DNA from: Geodermatophilus aquaeductus
GTDB lineage: Bacteria; Actinomycetota; Actinomycetes; Mycobacteriales; Geodermatophilaceae
DNA length: 64,000 nt
NCBI RefSeq assembly: GCF_900182545.1
Contig: NZ_FXTJ01000013.1
Span: 54,325 to 118,324 of the forward strand
Reading direction: 5' to 3'
In this document: positions 25,487-35,983 of the stretch, in pieces
Numbering within the stretch: position 1 is the stretch's first letter
Layout: each line of letters begins with the position of its first letter
The notes under the pieces: model-generated
Told to the model about the DNA's origin: nothing
The model's database searches: none
Seen by the model: only the letters and a program-made list of their open reading frames with translations
Made by a program: the position numbers and the translations under genes

Positions 25487-26504
25487 GTGCCCGACACCCG
25501 CGCCCGGCTCGACGACGCACAGGTGGCCGCGGTGGCCCGCTACCGCGCCGGACTCGGGCCGCTGCCCGACCTCCCGCCGGCCGGCGAGTACGAGGACGCG
25601 CAGGGCGTGCTCGTCGCGACGGCGGCCGGCGGCGACCTGACCGTCGTCGAGGTGCCCCGCTGGGAGCAGCCCTCGACGGTGGTCGAGCGGCTGCACGACC
25701 GGGGCTGGACCGAGGTCGCGGCGTGGGTCGGCCCGCCGCCCGACGACGTCGCGCAGCTGCCGCAGCGGCTGCTGGTGCTGCTGCCCGCGGCGGGGCTCGC
25801 GCCGGACTCCGCGGCGCTGGCGGGAGCGGCCGCGGCCTGGGCGGCCGTGCGGGACGGCGGCCGTGACGTGGTCGTCGAGCCCGTGCCCGTCACCCCGGCG
25901 GCACCGGAGGCCGGGCCGGAGGAGCTCGCCGCCGCGCACGGCGCGGCGCTGGCCGGCAGCAGGCCGTGGTCCGGGACGGCGAGCACCGGCGGCACCGTGG
26001 TGCTGTGCACCGGCCTGTCCGGGGCGGGGAAGTCGACGATCGCCGCGCGGCTGGTGGAGCTGCTCATCGAGGCCGGCCGCACGGTCACGCTGCTCGACGG
26101 CGACGAGGTGCGGCACTCCCTGTCGGCGGGGCTCGGGTTCTCGAAGGCCGACCGCGACACCAACGTCCGCCGGATCGGCTGGGTGGCGGCGCGGATCGCC
26201 AAGCACGGCGGCATCGCCGTCTGCGCGCCGATCGCCCCCTACGCCGAGGTGCGCGCCGACGTCCGGCGCGAGGTGGAGGCGCAGGCCGGGCCGGGCGGCT
26301 TCCTGCTGGTGCACGTGGCGACGTCGCTGGCCGACTGCGAGGCCCGCGACCGCAAGGGTCTCTACGCGCGGGCGCGCGCCGGGGAGATCCCCGCCTTCAC
26401 CGGGATCAGTGACCCCTACGAGACGCCCACCGACGCCGAGGTCACCGTGGAGACCGCGGGCCGCAGCGTCGACGAGTGCGCGCGGCAGGTGCTGGAGGCG
26501 GTGC

Positions 26505-26521
<17 letters not shown>
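25487..26521 (+). CDS. cysC: Adenylylsulfate (APS) kinase with extra N-terminal domain
   Basis: A 344-residue protein. The C-terminal ~180 residues are an APS kinase making PAPS from APS and ATP: P-loop GLSGAGKST (about 180-188), DGDEVRHSL, the DRDTNVRRIGWVA element, IAPYAEVRADVR and KGLYARARAGEIPAFTGISDPYE. The N-terminal ~165 residues (RYRAGLGPLPDLPPAGEYED... VVERLHDRGWTEVAAWVG) form a separate, Ala/Pro-rich domain that I do not recognise; it lacks the ATP-sulfurylase HxxH/GRD motifs. PAPS could feed sulfation of the polysaccharide, but no sulfotransferase or ATP sulfurylase is in the window. Its 3' end overlaps the convergent rmlD gene by 17 bp. Confidence 0.86.
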
Positions 26522-28363
<1,842 letters not shown>

Positions 28364-28415
28364 TCAGAAGGCCGCACCGATCCCGGGATGCCCTCACCCC
28401 GCGGGAGGAGGCGTG

Positions 28416-29948
28416 TCAGTAGGCGCCGTCGCGGCGCAGGACCGCACGCACCGTGCGCCACAGGATCGCGAGGTCCAGGCCGAACGACCAGTTCTCCACG
28501 TAGCGGACGTCGAGCTCGACCGACTCGTCCCAGGACAGGTCGGAGCGGCCGCTGACCTGCCACAGGCCGGTGATGCCGGGCTTGACCAGGAGCCGGCGGT
28601 GCATGTCGGCGCCGTACTGCTCGACCTCGCGGATGACGTGCGGGCGGGGGCCGACCAGGGACATGTCGCCCTTGAGCACGTTGACCAGCTGCGGCAGCTC
28701 GTCGAGGGAGAACGCGCGCAGCCAGGCGCCGACCCGGGTGACGCGCGGGTCGCGCCGCATCTTGAACTGCACGTCGTTGCCCTCGTTGAGGGTCATGAGC
28801 GCCGCGATGCGCGAGTCGGCGCCGACGACCATGCTGCGGAACTTGAGCAGGTCGAACTCCCGCCCGCGCTTGCCGATGCGGCGGTGCCGGTACAGCGCCG
28901 GCCCGCGGCTGGTGGCCCGGACGGCGAGAGCGATGCCGAGCAGGACCGGGGAACCCACGAGCAGCAGCACGCCTGCGACGGCGCGGTCGAGCAGGGACTT
29001 CGCCAGGCGCCGCCATCCCCGGAAGTCCGGCTCCTGGACCTGGATGAGCGGCACGGTCGACGTCGGCCGGACCTGCAGCCGGTCGGAGCTCACCTCGATC
29101 AGGCCGGGGCCGACGAGCACCTCGATGTTGGTCCCCTCGAGCCGCCAGGCCAGCTGGCGCAGGTACTCCCCCGCCGTCTCGCTCGCCGAGGCGACCACGA
29201 CGGCGTCGGCCCGGGCGTCGTCGACGGCCCGCACCGCGCCGGACAGCGTGCCGATCACCGGGATCCCCTCGGCGCGCACGGCGCGGGCCTCGTCGGGGCG
29301 GGGCACGCAGGCGCCCACGACGCGCAGCCCGGCGGCGGCGTCGCGCCGCAGCCGGCGGACGAGGTCGGCGACGGCGACGTCCCGGCCCAGGACGACGACG
29401 CGCTTGGTCATGAGGCCGCGACGCCGGGCGGCGTGCAGCCGGCGGCGGTTGAGCAGCCGCCCGGCGAGGGTGCAGGCCACCGCGGTGGGAGCGGCGACGA
29501 GCAGCAGCCCGTCGGACCCGTCCCAGGGGAACAGGGCGCCGGCCGCCGCCAGCGCGCTCGTGGCCACCAGCCCGGCGACGAGGACGCGGCGGTACTCGTC
29601 GGAGCCGGTGCCGAAACGGCGCTCGGCGTGGGCTCCGGTGGCGGCCAGCAGGGCGACCCAGGCCAGGGCGAGGAGCAGCTCCCGCGCGGAGAGGGCGACC
29701 ACGCCGGAGGACGTCAGGCCGGCGAGCGCCAGGCCCGCGCCCGCCGCGAGCAGGTCGCCGAGGACCAGCGCGACGGTGTAGGAGACGAGCCACTCCGGCG
29801 TGCGGCGCCGGCGCGCGGAGAACGGGTCGTAGACCGGGCGGTCGAGGAAGGCCCCGGGGTCCGGGGGCAGCACGCCGTGCAGCGGCAGGGCCCGCACCGG
29901 GCGCTCGGCGTCCTCCGGCTGGGGCACGACGGGGGTGGTCGCGGTCAA
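28416..29948 (-). CDS. Polyprenyl-phosphate sugar phosphotransferase (initiating transferase, WbaP/CpsE type)
   Basis: A 510-residue membrane enzyme that transfers a sugar-1-phosphate from a nucleotide sugar to undecaprenyl phosphate, starting repeat-unit synthesis. Layout: four N-terminal helices (about residues 50-160), a central nucleotide-binding-like domain (RVVVLGRDVAVADLVRRL... VVVASASETAGEYLRQL), one re-entrant helix and the C-terminal catalytic domain with [32 protein letters not shown] and [18 protein letters not shown] 29948 is chosen because GGGAGGGAG lies 5 bases upstream; the longer frame to 30089 has no helix-forming or conserved content. Closely paralogous to the gene at 33577. 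Confidence 0.92.
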   Translation of the reverse strand: MTATTPVVPQPEDAERPVRALPLHGVLPPDPGAFLDRPVYDPFSARRRRTPEWLVSYTVALVLGDLLAAGAGLALAGLTSSGVVALSARELLLALAWVALLAATGAHAERRFGTGSDEYRRVLVAGLVATSALAAAGALFPWDGSDGLLLVAAPTAVACTLAGRLLNRRRLHAARRRGLMTKRVVVLGRDVAVADLVRRLRRDAAAGLRVVGACVPRPDEARAVRAEGIPVIGTLSGAVRAVDDARADAVVVASASETAGEYLRQLAWRLEGTNIEVLVGPGLIEVSSDRLQVRPTSTVPLIQVQEPDFRGWRRLAKSLLDRAVAGVLLLVGSPVLLGIALAVRATSRGPALYRHRRIGKRGREFDLLKFRSMVVGADSRIAALMTLNEGNDVQFKMRRDPRVTRVGAWLRAFSLDELPQLVNVLKGDMSLVGPRPHVIREVEQYGADMHRRLLVKPGITGLWQVSGRSDLSWDESVELDVRYVENWSFGLDLAILWRTVRAVLRRDGAY

Positions 29949-30210
29949 CGGTCTCCCTCCCTGGTCCCGGGACCGTTCCGTCCCCGCGGGGCCCGGCGGA
30001 CCCCACTGCTCGCAGGGTCGGCGCGCGACCGCCGCGGGTTGAGCCCCCCGGGGCGCGGACCCGTCCGGGGCGCCGTCTTCCACCCTCACGGGGGAGACGG
30101 CGTGGATCCGGTGACCGTCCGTCGCCCCCTCGCCGCCGGGGACGTCACGCAGCGTGGGACCGGCTCCCCCCGCGGGGTGGGACGGAGGAGCGTCCGCGCA
30201 GGCCGGCGCC

Positions 30211-30216
30211 TAGCCT
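30211..30216 (+). promoter_or_regulatory. Probable -10 box TAGCCT of the LCP gene
   Basis: TAGCCT lies 30 bases before GTG 30247, predicting a leader of about 24 bases that contains GGGGG as ribosome site. The 298-bp divergent gap 29949-30246 shows no gene. Confidence 0.45.
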
Positions 30217-30246
30217 CGGGGGAACTGCCAGCCGACGGGGGTCACC

Positions 30247-31329
30247 GTGAGCGACGACGACGGACGCGCCGGGTCCACGCTCGTCGCCGACGAGCCCGCT
30301 CCGGCACCGCCGCGGAGGCGCAGGCGGCGCGGACTGCGCCGCCTGCTGGTCGCGCTCGGCGTCCTGGCCCTGCTCCTCGTGGCGGTCGTCGGCGGCGGCC
30401 TGTGGTTCCTGACCGACCGCTACGGCGGCAACATCGACCGCGTCACCGACGTCTTCGCCGGTCTCGACGAGGCCGCCCGCCCGGCACCGGCCACGCCGGC
30501 CGAGGCGGCGTCGGCCGATCCGGTCACGTTCCTGCTGGTGGGCACCGACAGCCGTGGCACCGCCGACGAGGGCATCGCCGAGGGTGGCCGGGCGGACGCG
30601 ATCATGATCGCCCGCTTCTCCGGCGACCGGCAGCACGCCCAGCTGGTGTCCATCCCCCGCGACTCGTGGGTCGACGTCCCCGGGTACGGGACCACCAAGA
30701 TCAACGCGGCGTACGCGTACGGCGGGCCGACACTGCTGGTCCGGACGGTCGAGCAGCTCACCGGCGTCCGCATCGACCACTACGTGGCCATCGACTTCGA
30801 GGGGATCGTCCAGGTCACCGACGACCTGGGCGGGGTCGACGTCGTCGTCGCCGAGACCACCAGCAACGGGCCGTACACCTTCCCGGCCGGGGTCAACCAC
30901 CTCGACGGCGACCAGGCGCGCTGGTACCTCGGGCAGCGCTACGGCCTGGAGGGCGGCGACTTCGACCGGGTGCGCCGCCAGCAGCAGTTCGTCGAGGCGG
31001 TGTTCACGCAGCTGTTCGGCTCCGGGACGCTGTCCGACCCCGGCCGGCTCGACGCCGCGCTGCTGGCCGTGACCGACGCGGTCGCCGTCGACGACACGCT
31101 CGGCAACGGCGACCTGCTGTCGCTGGCCTACTCCCTGCGCGACCTGCGCCCGGAGGCCGTCGACTCCTTCACCGCGCCGGTGCTCGGCACCGGGACCGAG
31201 GGCACGGCGAGCGTCGTCCACCTCGACCCGGTCACCGGCGAGCGCATGTGGGAGTACCTGCGCAACGACTCGCTGTCGCAGAACGCCGCCGAGTTCGACG
31301 CGGAGGCGCTGCCCGACGTGCCCCGCTGA
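30247..31329 (+). CDS. LytR-CpsA-Psr (LCP) family phosphotransferase
   Basis: A 360-residue protein: cytoplasmic Arg-rich tail, one transmembrane helix (about residues 34-57), then the extracellular LCP domain. Core features: FLLVGTDSRG, a following GRADAIMIARFSGDR, VSIPRDSWVDVPGYGTTKINAAYAYGG and VAIDFEGIVQVTDDLGGVDV, with the Arg and Asp that bind the polyprenyl pyrophosphate head group, then DGDQARWYLGQRYG and DFDRVRRQQQFVEAVF. LCP enzymes move lipid-linked glycopolymers onto peptidoglycan or arabinogalactan; here it may fix the product of this locus to the wall. Between two initiating-transferase genes. Confidence 0.92.
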   Translation: MSDDDGRAGSTLVADEPAPAPPRRRRRRGLRRLLVALGVLALLLVAVVGGGLWFLTDRYGGNIDRVTDVFAGLDEAARPAPATPAEAASADPVTFLLVGTDSRGTADEGIAEGGRADAIMIARFSGDRQHAQLVSIPRDSWVDVPGYGTTKINAAYAYGGPTLLVRTVEQLTGVRIDHYVAIDFEGIVQVTDDLGGVDVVVAETTSNGPYTFPAGVNHLDGDQARWYLGQRYGLEGGDFDRVRRQQQFVEAVFTQLFGSGTLSDPGRLDAALLAVTDAVAVDDTLGNGDLLSLAYSLRDLRPEAVDSFTAPVLGTGTEGTASVVHLDPVTGERMWEYLRNDSLSQNAAEFDAEALPDVPR

Positions 31330-31404
31330 CCCCTGGTCCCCCGCCCGTCCCGGACACCCCACGCGTTCGCGATCACCGGCCGGGCGAGGACCCAGGATGC
31401 GGGT

Positions 31405-31539
31405 GTGGCTTTCCTCCTCGGGTCGACCTGGCTGGCGCTGCACGTGTGGGTCGCCGAGCACGGGCACGTGCTGGTGGCCGCGGCGCTGTGCGGCATCGCC
31501 CCGGCGCGGGCGCTGGCGCGCCGCTCCGCCTCCGTCTGA
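31405..31539 (+). CDS. Possible 44-residue hydrophobic micro protein
   Basis: GTG 31405 opens a short frame giving AFLLGSTWLALHVWVAEHG followed by a second hydrophobic stretch and an Arg-rich end. AGGA lies about 6 bases upstream and third codon positions are almost all G or C. It has no recognised relative here and could be a chance frame in GC-rich DNA; it is included because it lies in an otherwise empty gap between the LCP gene and 31565. Confidence 0.35.
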   Translation: MAFLLGSTWLALHVWVAEHGHVLVAAALCGIAPARALARRSASV

Positions 31540-31552
31540 GCCCGCCGGCTGC

Positions 31553-31558
31553 CAGACT
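31553..31558 (+). promoter_or_regulatory. Possible -10 box CAGACT before the 31565 micro gene
   Basis: CAGACT ends 6 bases before GTG 31565, identical in sequence and spacing to the element before the lipoprotein gene at 3095. Confidence 0.35.
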
Positions 31559-31564
31559 GGCCGG

Positions 31565-31690
31565 GTGACCGGCCGCCGCCCACGGACGTGGCCCTGGCAC
31601 CTGCACCGGTTCCGGTGGGTCCGCGACGACCCGTTCAGCGGGTCGGGCCTCTACGCCTGCCGCTGCGGAGTGGTGCGCCCCGGCCTCTGA
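31565..31690 (+). CDS. 41-residue micro protein, CxCG end
   Basis: The product runs VTGRRPRTWPWHLHRFRW, VRDDPFSGSGLY and ends ACRCGVVRPGL: an aromatic/basic first half and a CxCG turn near the end, a style known from small actinobacterial proteins of unknown function. The GTG has no ribosome site but sits 6 bases after CAGACT, which would allow leaderless translation. It ends 3 bp before the convergent small membrane gene at 31694. Confidence 0.5.
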   Translation: MTGRRPRTWPWHLHRFRWVRDDPFSGSGLYACRCGVVRPGL

Positions 31691-31693
31691 GGC

Positions 31694-31906
31694 TCAGCGG
31701 CGACGGAGCAGCAGGAGGCCGAGCAGCGAGAGCACGCCGGCGGCCCACCCGGTGAGCACGAAGACGTCGCCCTGGTGCAGGCCGTGGTCCTCGGCGACCC
31801 GGAGCAGCACCGGTCCCTCGTTGTAGTACTCGCCCGTGACCAGCAGGAGCGCGAACGCGGTCAGCATCGCCGCCGCGACCAGCGCGAACAGCCAGCGGAG
31901 GGCCAC
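31694..31906 (-). CDS. 70-residue two-helix membrane protein
   Basis: Two hydrophobic helices (LRWLFALVAAAMLTAFALLL and a C-terminal one ending in LLRRR) flank a polar outside loop NEGPVLLRVAEDHGLHQGDVF. The start GTG 31906 lies just 8 bp past the stop of the initiating-transferase gene on the same strand, so it is probably translated by coupling. It resembles a widespread small actinobacterial membrane protein family without assigned function; the EDHGxHxGD loop is the recognisable part. A partner role for the transferase is possible from position only. Confidence 0.62.
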   Translation of the reverse strand: MALRWLFALVAAAMLTAFALLLVTGEYYNEGPVLLRVAEDHGLHQGDVFVLTGWAAGVLSLLGLLLLRRR

Positions 31907-31914
31907 CTCGGCGG

Positions 31915-33396
31915 TCAGCCGCCCTGGCGCCGGAGCACCTGCCCGACGGTCTTCAGGACGATCTTCATGTCGAGCCACGGCGACCAGTTCTCGATGTAGT
32001 AGTTGTCGAAGCGGGCACGGTCCTCGATCGAGGTGTCCCCGCGCAGCCCGTGCGACTGCGCCCAGCCGGTCAGACCCGCGGGCACCCGGTGGCGGGCGGT
32101 GTAGCGGGGGATGTGCGCGGAGAACTGGTCGACGAAGTGCGGCCGCTCCGGGCGGGGGCCGACCAGGCTCATGTCGCCGCGCACGATGTTCCACAGCTGC
32201 GGCAGCTCGTCCAGCGACGTCGCCCGGAGGAACCGGCCCACCGGCCCGAGTCGGTCGTCGTGCCTGATGTTCCACTGCGTCTGCGACTCGGTGTCGTCGA
32301 CCGGCTTGAGCGAGCGGAACTTCAGGACCTGGAACGGCCGGCCGTCGAGCCCCACCCGCTCCTGGCGGAAGATGATCCCGGGCCCGCCCTCGAGCCGGAC
32401 GGCGACCGCACACGCCAGCAGCACCGGGGTGAGGACGAGCATCGTCGTCAGGGAGACGACGACGTCCACCAGCCGCTTCACCCGCCACCAGGGGCTGCGG
32501 TAGACCGCCCGCCGGCGGCGGACGAGCGGGATGCCCCAGATCTCGTCGGTGTAGCGGTTGACGTCGTGCAGCTCGAAGAGCCGGGGGACGACGAAGACGT
32601 CGACGTCGAGCCGGTCGCAGGTCCGGAGGATGTCGACGAGCTCGTCCTCGTCGACGCCGCCGTAGGCGACGATGACGTCGCGGACGGCCTGCTCGCGGAT
32701 GACCTGCCCGAGCCGCTCGTAACCGCCGAGCAGCGGGACGGGGAGCAGCACCCGCCGGTCCTCGGGCACGTCGGTGTCGAGGAAGCCGATCGGGTCGAGG
32801 CCGTAGTTGCGCCGCTCCAGCAGGGTGACGGCCACCCGGATGCCCACGAGGCCGGCCCCGACGACGACGGTGCGGTGCCGGACCAGTCCGCGGCACCGGG
32901 CGGTGTGCACGACGCGGTACGCCACCAGACGCGCGGTCAGGACCGCCACCAGCAGGACGACCACGTGCACGACCTGCCGGGCCGGGGCGTCGACACCCGG
33001 CAGGACGGAGAAGACCGCGACCTTGAACAGCCAGGCCACGACCACCGCGGCGAGGACGTAGGGCAGGTCGTCGAGCAGGGAGAGGGTCAGCCGTGACCGG
33101 TACAGGCCGGCGCGCCAGAAGACCAGGAGGAGGAACAGCAGCGCGACGGCATGCGCGGGCGGCGATCCCGGCAGGGTGATGAGCGTGGCGACGGCGAAGG
33201 CGACGACGTCGACGAGCACGAGGTAGGGCCCGACCCCGCGCCGGAGCCACCACGCGACCGTGGCCGGCGCCGCCGCGGTCGGCCAGACCCCGGCCGCGCG
33301 TGTGATCCCCTCGTGCGACACCGCGTCCAGCGAGACGCGACCTGCTCGTCGCACTCCCCGTCCCGATGCCGCGCCGCCCCCCGTGGCGTCGGCCAT
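31915..33396 (-). CDS. Polyprenyl-phosphate sugar phosphotransferase (WcaJ-like initiating transferase)
   Basis: A 493-residue enzyme of the same superfamily as the genes at 28416 and 33577 but a different branch. N-terminal helices around residues 45-165; central Rossmann-like domain (TVVVGAGLVGIRVAVTLLERR, VIVAYGGVDEDELVDIL); C-terminal catalytic part with [39 protein letters not shown] and the ending HRVPAGLTGWAQSHGLRGD, typical of undecaprenyl-phosphate glucose/galactose phosphotransferases. ATG 33396 has GGGGAGGG just upstream; the longer frame to 33564 crosses an AT-richer promoter-like region. Followed by the coupled 70-residue membrane protein. Confidence 0.91.
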   Translation of the reverse strand: MADATGGGAASGRGVRRAGRVSLDAVSHEGITRAAGVWPTAAAPATVAWWLRRGVGPYLVLVDVVAFAVATLITLPGSPPAHAVALLFLLLVFWRAGLYRSRLTLSLLDDLPYVLAAVVVAWLFKVAVFSVLPGVDAPARQVVHVVVLLVAVLTARLVAYRVVHTARCRGLVRHRTVVVGAGLVGIRVAVTLLERRNYGLDPIGFLDTDVPEDRRVLLPVPLLGGYERLGQVIREQAVRDVIVAYGGVDEDELVDILRTCDRLDVDVFVVPRLFELHDVNRYTDEIWGIPLVRRRRAVYRSPWWRVKRLVDVVVSLTTMLVLTPVLLACAVAVRLEGGPGIIFRQERVGLDGRPFQVLKFRSLKPVDDTESQTQWNIRHDDRLGPVGRFLRATSLDELPQLWNIVRGDMSLVGPRPERPHFVDQFSAHIPRYTARHRVPAGLTGWAQSHGLRGDTSIEDRARFDNYYIENWSPWLDMKIVLKTVGQVLRRQGG

Positions 33397-33506
33397 GACC
33401 CTCCCCGTGTACCGCGTCGACTGCTCGGCGCGGTCAGGGGATAGTGCCATCACTCGGGCAGATGCGCCATTCCCGTGCTCATTCCGAGCGATCTTCGAAT
33501 GGTGCG

Positions 33507-33529
33507 GCAAATGGCGACCGCACATTTGC
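33507..33529. promoter_or_regulatory. AT-richer 7-9-7 dyad, candidate operator
   Basis: GCAAATG (33507-33513) and CATTTGC (33523-33529) are exact reverse complements separated by 9 bases. It lies about 110 bp upstream of the 33396 start in a 180-bp gap that is visibly richer in A/T than the surrounding genes, and beside a TTCGAA hexamer. Confidence 0.4.
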
Positions 33530-33576
33530 TCACCCGACGAACCGCAGTGGTGACGGCCCGTCATGCCGTGTCGAGG

Positions 33577-35082
33577 TCAGTACGCTCCCGAACCGCGGAG
33601 GACGGCCCCCGCGGTCTTCCAGAGGATCATGAAGTCGAAGGCCAGCGACCAGTTCTCGACGTAGCGGACGTCGAGCCGCACCGCGTCGTCCCAGGACAGG
33701 TCCGACCGGCCGCTGACCTGCCACAGGCCGGTGATGCCCGGCTTGACCAGCAGCCGGCGGCGCATGTCGAAGCCGTACTGCTCGACCTCGCGGGTGACGT
33801 GCGGGCGCGGCCCGACCAGGCTCATGCTGCCGCCGATCACGTTGAACAGCTGCGGCAGCTCGTCGAGCGAGTAGCGCCGCATGACCGCGCCGATGCGGGT
33901 GACGCGGGGGTCGCGGCGCATCTTGAACTGCACCGCGTTGCCCTCGTTCTGCCCGTGCAGGTCGAGCTCGACCTTGTCGGCGTCGACCACCATGCTGCGG
34001 AACTTCAGGACCTGGAACGGCCGGCCGTCGCGGCCGATCCGCTCGTGCGTGAAGAAGACCGGGCCCCGGCTGGTGGCCTTGACGAGGATCGCGAGGGGGA
34101 CGAGCACCGGCAGGAGGAGCAGCACGCCGATGCCGGCCGCCGTGCGGTCGACGACCTCCTTGGCGATGCGGCGCACGCCGGTGAACTCGGGCCGCTCGAC
34201 GTGCATGAGCGGCAGGCCGGCGACCGGGCGCACGTGCACGCGCGGGCCGGCGACCTCCGTGACCGCCGGCGCGAGCAGCAGCTCGGCCTCGGTGTCCTCG
34301 AGGTCCCAGCCGAGCTTGCGCAGCCGCGCGCCGTCGAGCTCCGGGGAGGGCAGGACCGCGACCGTGTCGATCTCGTAGCGGCGGACGACGTCGGCGACCT
34401 CGTCGAGGCTGCCGAGGACCGGCAGGCCGTCGAAGACGTCGCGGTCGCCGGCCGACAGCGGCAGGCAGCAGCCGATGACGCGGTAGCCGTGCCGGGCCTC
34501 GCGCTCCATCTGGGCACTCAGGGCGGCGACACCGCTGCGGTGCCCGACGAGCACGGCCGTCTGCACGTGCCGGCCGCCGGCACGCGACGAGTGCAGCCGC
34601 AGCCGGAGTGCGACACGGGCGGCGAGCGTCAGGAGGGTCGCCAGTGGCAGGGCGACGACGACGAAGCTGCGCGCGACCTCGAGCTTGAAGGCCCACGAGA
34701 CGGTGCCGACCGTGGCGAGCAGCAGCGCGGCGGCGGAGAAGACCCGGCGGAACTCCTCAGGACCGACCCAGAGGAAGCGCTGCTCGTAGGTGCGGGCGAC
34801 GAGCATGGCGGCGAGCCACACGACGGGGAGGGTGACGACGAGCGTCGCGCTCGCCGCGGCGCTCATGAGCGGACCGCCCTCGGGGACGAGCGACCCCACC
34901 AGACCGGCCACCAGAGCCGCGCTCGCGTCGAGGAGGACGAGGCGGCGGACGTACGACGCGCGCCATGCGCGGCGGGCGGCGGTGCCCTCCCCGCGGAGCC
35001 GCGGCGCCAGCCAGAACCACTGCCGGCCGACCGGATGCGCGTCCTGACGGACCGAGACGTCACTGACCCCGAGCAGGGACAT
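33577..35082 (-). CDS. Polyprenyl-phosphate sugar phosphotransferase (WbaP/CpsE type)
   Basis: A 501-residue initiating transferase, paralogous to the protein from 28416 along the whole catalytic part: [74 protein letters not shown] and the identical last residues GAY. N-terminal helices lie at about residues 40-140, followed by the Rossmann-like domain ([19 protein letters not shown]). ATG 35082 gives a normal length; the frame to 35301 adds 73 residues without conservation. Having two such enzymes plus the WcaJ-like one suggests more than one glycan starts here. Confidence 0.91.
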   Translation of the reverse strand: MSLLGVSDVSVRQDAHPVGRQWFWLAPRLRGEGTAARRAWRASYVRRLVLLDASAALVAGLVGSLVPEGGPLMSAAASATLVVTLPVVWLAAMLVARTYEQRFLWVGPEEFRRVFSAAALLLATVGTVSWAFKLEVARSFVVVALPLATLLTLAARVALRLRLHSSRAGGRHVQTAVLVGHRSGVAALSAQMEREARHGYRVIGCCLPLSAGDRDVFDGLPVLGSLDEVADVVRRYEIDTVAVLPSPELDGARLRKLGWDLEDTEAELLLAPAVTEVAGPRVHVRPVAGLPLMHVERPEFTGVRRIAKEVVDRTAAGIGVLLLLPVLVPLAILVKATSRGPVFFTHERIGRDGRPFQVLKFRSMVVDADKVELDLHGQNEGNAVQFKMRRDPRVTRIGAVMRRYSLDELPQLFNVIGGSMSLVGPRPHVTREVEQYGFDMRRRLLVKPGITGLWQVSGRSDLSWDDAVRLDVRYVENWSLAFDFMILWKTAGAVLRGSGAY

Positions 35083-35179
35083 GCGGCACCAACCCCCCGT
35101 GCGACACCGGGCACGTGTGGCGCCCGGTGCGGTGGATCCCCCCGTGGATGCCAGGAACGAGTCGTTCGACCGGCAGCCG

Positions 35180-35195
35180 AACGGTAACGACCGTT
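35180..35195. promoter_or_regulatory. 6-4-6 dyad, candidate operator
   Basis: AACGGT (35180-35185), spacer AACG, ACCGTT (35190-35195), about 100 bp upstream of the transferase start at 35082 in a gap of about 270 bp between that gene and the acyltransferase gene. It is a possible regulator site; no promoter hexamers stand out clearly. Confidence 0.35.
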
Positions 35196-35355
35196 GCCGG
35201 ACCGCGAAAGGGGTAGCGCCCAGTTCTATGGGGCGCAACGGGTCTGCCCTCGCCGACCGTCGCTTTTCCGTCTCGCGCTCGTCGCCCTGAGTGAGCGACA
35301 CACGCGTCGCTACGGCGGAGGCATCGCGAGGCGGCCTCGACTCACGCGTCCCGGG

Positions 35356-35904
35356 TCACTCGAACGGAGTGTCCGCGCGGTGACACGGACCGGTGTCGCG
35401 GTCGAGGTCACGTCGGCGGGTCGCCGGCACACCGGCGTAGAGGCCGTGGGGCTCGGTGTCCTCCACGACCACCGCTCCCGCACCGACGACACATCCTTCC
35501 CGGATGGTCACCCCTGGCAGGACCGTCACCCCGGCGCCCAGCCAGACGCCGTCGCACACCTCGATGGGCGCGGACCACTGATCAGCGGCCCGACGCCGGG
35601 CGTCGCCGAGCTGGTGGCTCGCCGACAGGAGCTTGACGTCGGTCCCGATCGACACCCCACGCCCGATGGTCACGCGCTCGAAGTCGAAGAAGACCCGGTA
35701 ACCGATGCGGCTGTCGTCCCCGATGACCACGTCCGTGCCGCGGAACAGGCAGCCTGCCGCGACCCACGCGTCCCCGATCCGCATGCCCGACCAGCGGAGC
35801 AGGAGCCGCCTCAGGCGCGCCGGCACGAGGTGGCTCATGGCCACCGTGTTGATCGACGCCAGGACGAGGAACGGCCGGATGCGCACCTCCGACGTCGAGC
35901 GCAT
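35356..35904 (-). CDS. Left-handed beta-helix acyltransferase (WcaF/NodL/CysE-like)
   Basis: A 182-residue hexapeptide-repeat transferase that should move an acetyl or similar group from acyl-CoA to a sugar hydroxyl. After a helical N-terminus (PFLVLASINTVAMSHLVP) come turns of the helix: GDAWVAAGCLFRG, VVIGDDSRIGYRVFFDF, VTIGRGVSIGTDVKLLSASH (with the catalytic His), then DGVWLGAGVTVLPGVTI, EGCVVGAGAVVVEDT and YAGVPATRRRD. ATG 35904 is 6 bases after TACGCT, a leaderless arrangement, and the upstream continuation of the frame is therefore dismissed. Probable O-acetylation of the repeat unit. Confidence 0.87.
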   Translation of the reverse strand: MRSTSEVRIRPFLVLASINTVAMSHLVPARLRRLLLRWSGMRIGDAWVAAGCLFRGTDVVIGDDSRIGYRVFFDFERVTIGRGVSIGTDVKLLSASHQLGDARRRAADQWSAPIEVCDGVWLGAGVTVLPGVTIREGCVVGAGAVVVEDTEPHGLYAGVPATRRRDLDRDTGPCHRADTPFE

Positions 35905-35910
35905 GTCCGC

Positions 35911-35916
35911 AGCGTA
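35911..35916 (-). promoter_or_regulatory. -10 box TACGCT, leaderless promoter
   Basis: Minus strand TACGCT, spacer GCGGAC, then ATG 35904 of the acyltransferase. A full TAnnnT match at the six-base spacing. Confidence 0.6.
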
Positions 35917-35983
35917 GGCACCGTCCGCCTTCAGGTGACCGATGACCGGTTCCCGTCCCTGCCCTCCCGGGCCGGCACGCCGG

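Noticed and set aside
23737..25866. 709-codon plus-strand frame opposite galE and ugd
   Set aside because: Composition and lack of motifs show it is a shadow of two well-known enzymes.
33475..35187. 570-codon plus-strand frame opposite the initiating transferase
   Set aside because: Antisense shadow; the minus-strand protein has complete catalytic motifs and a paralogue at 28416.
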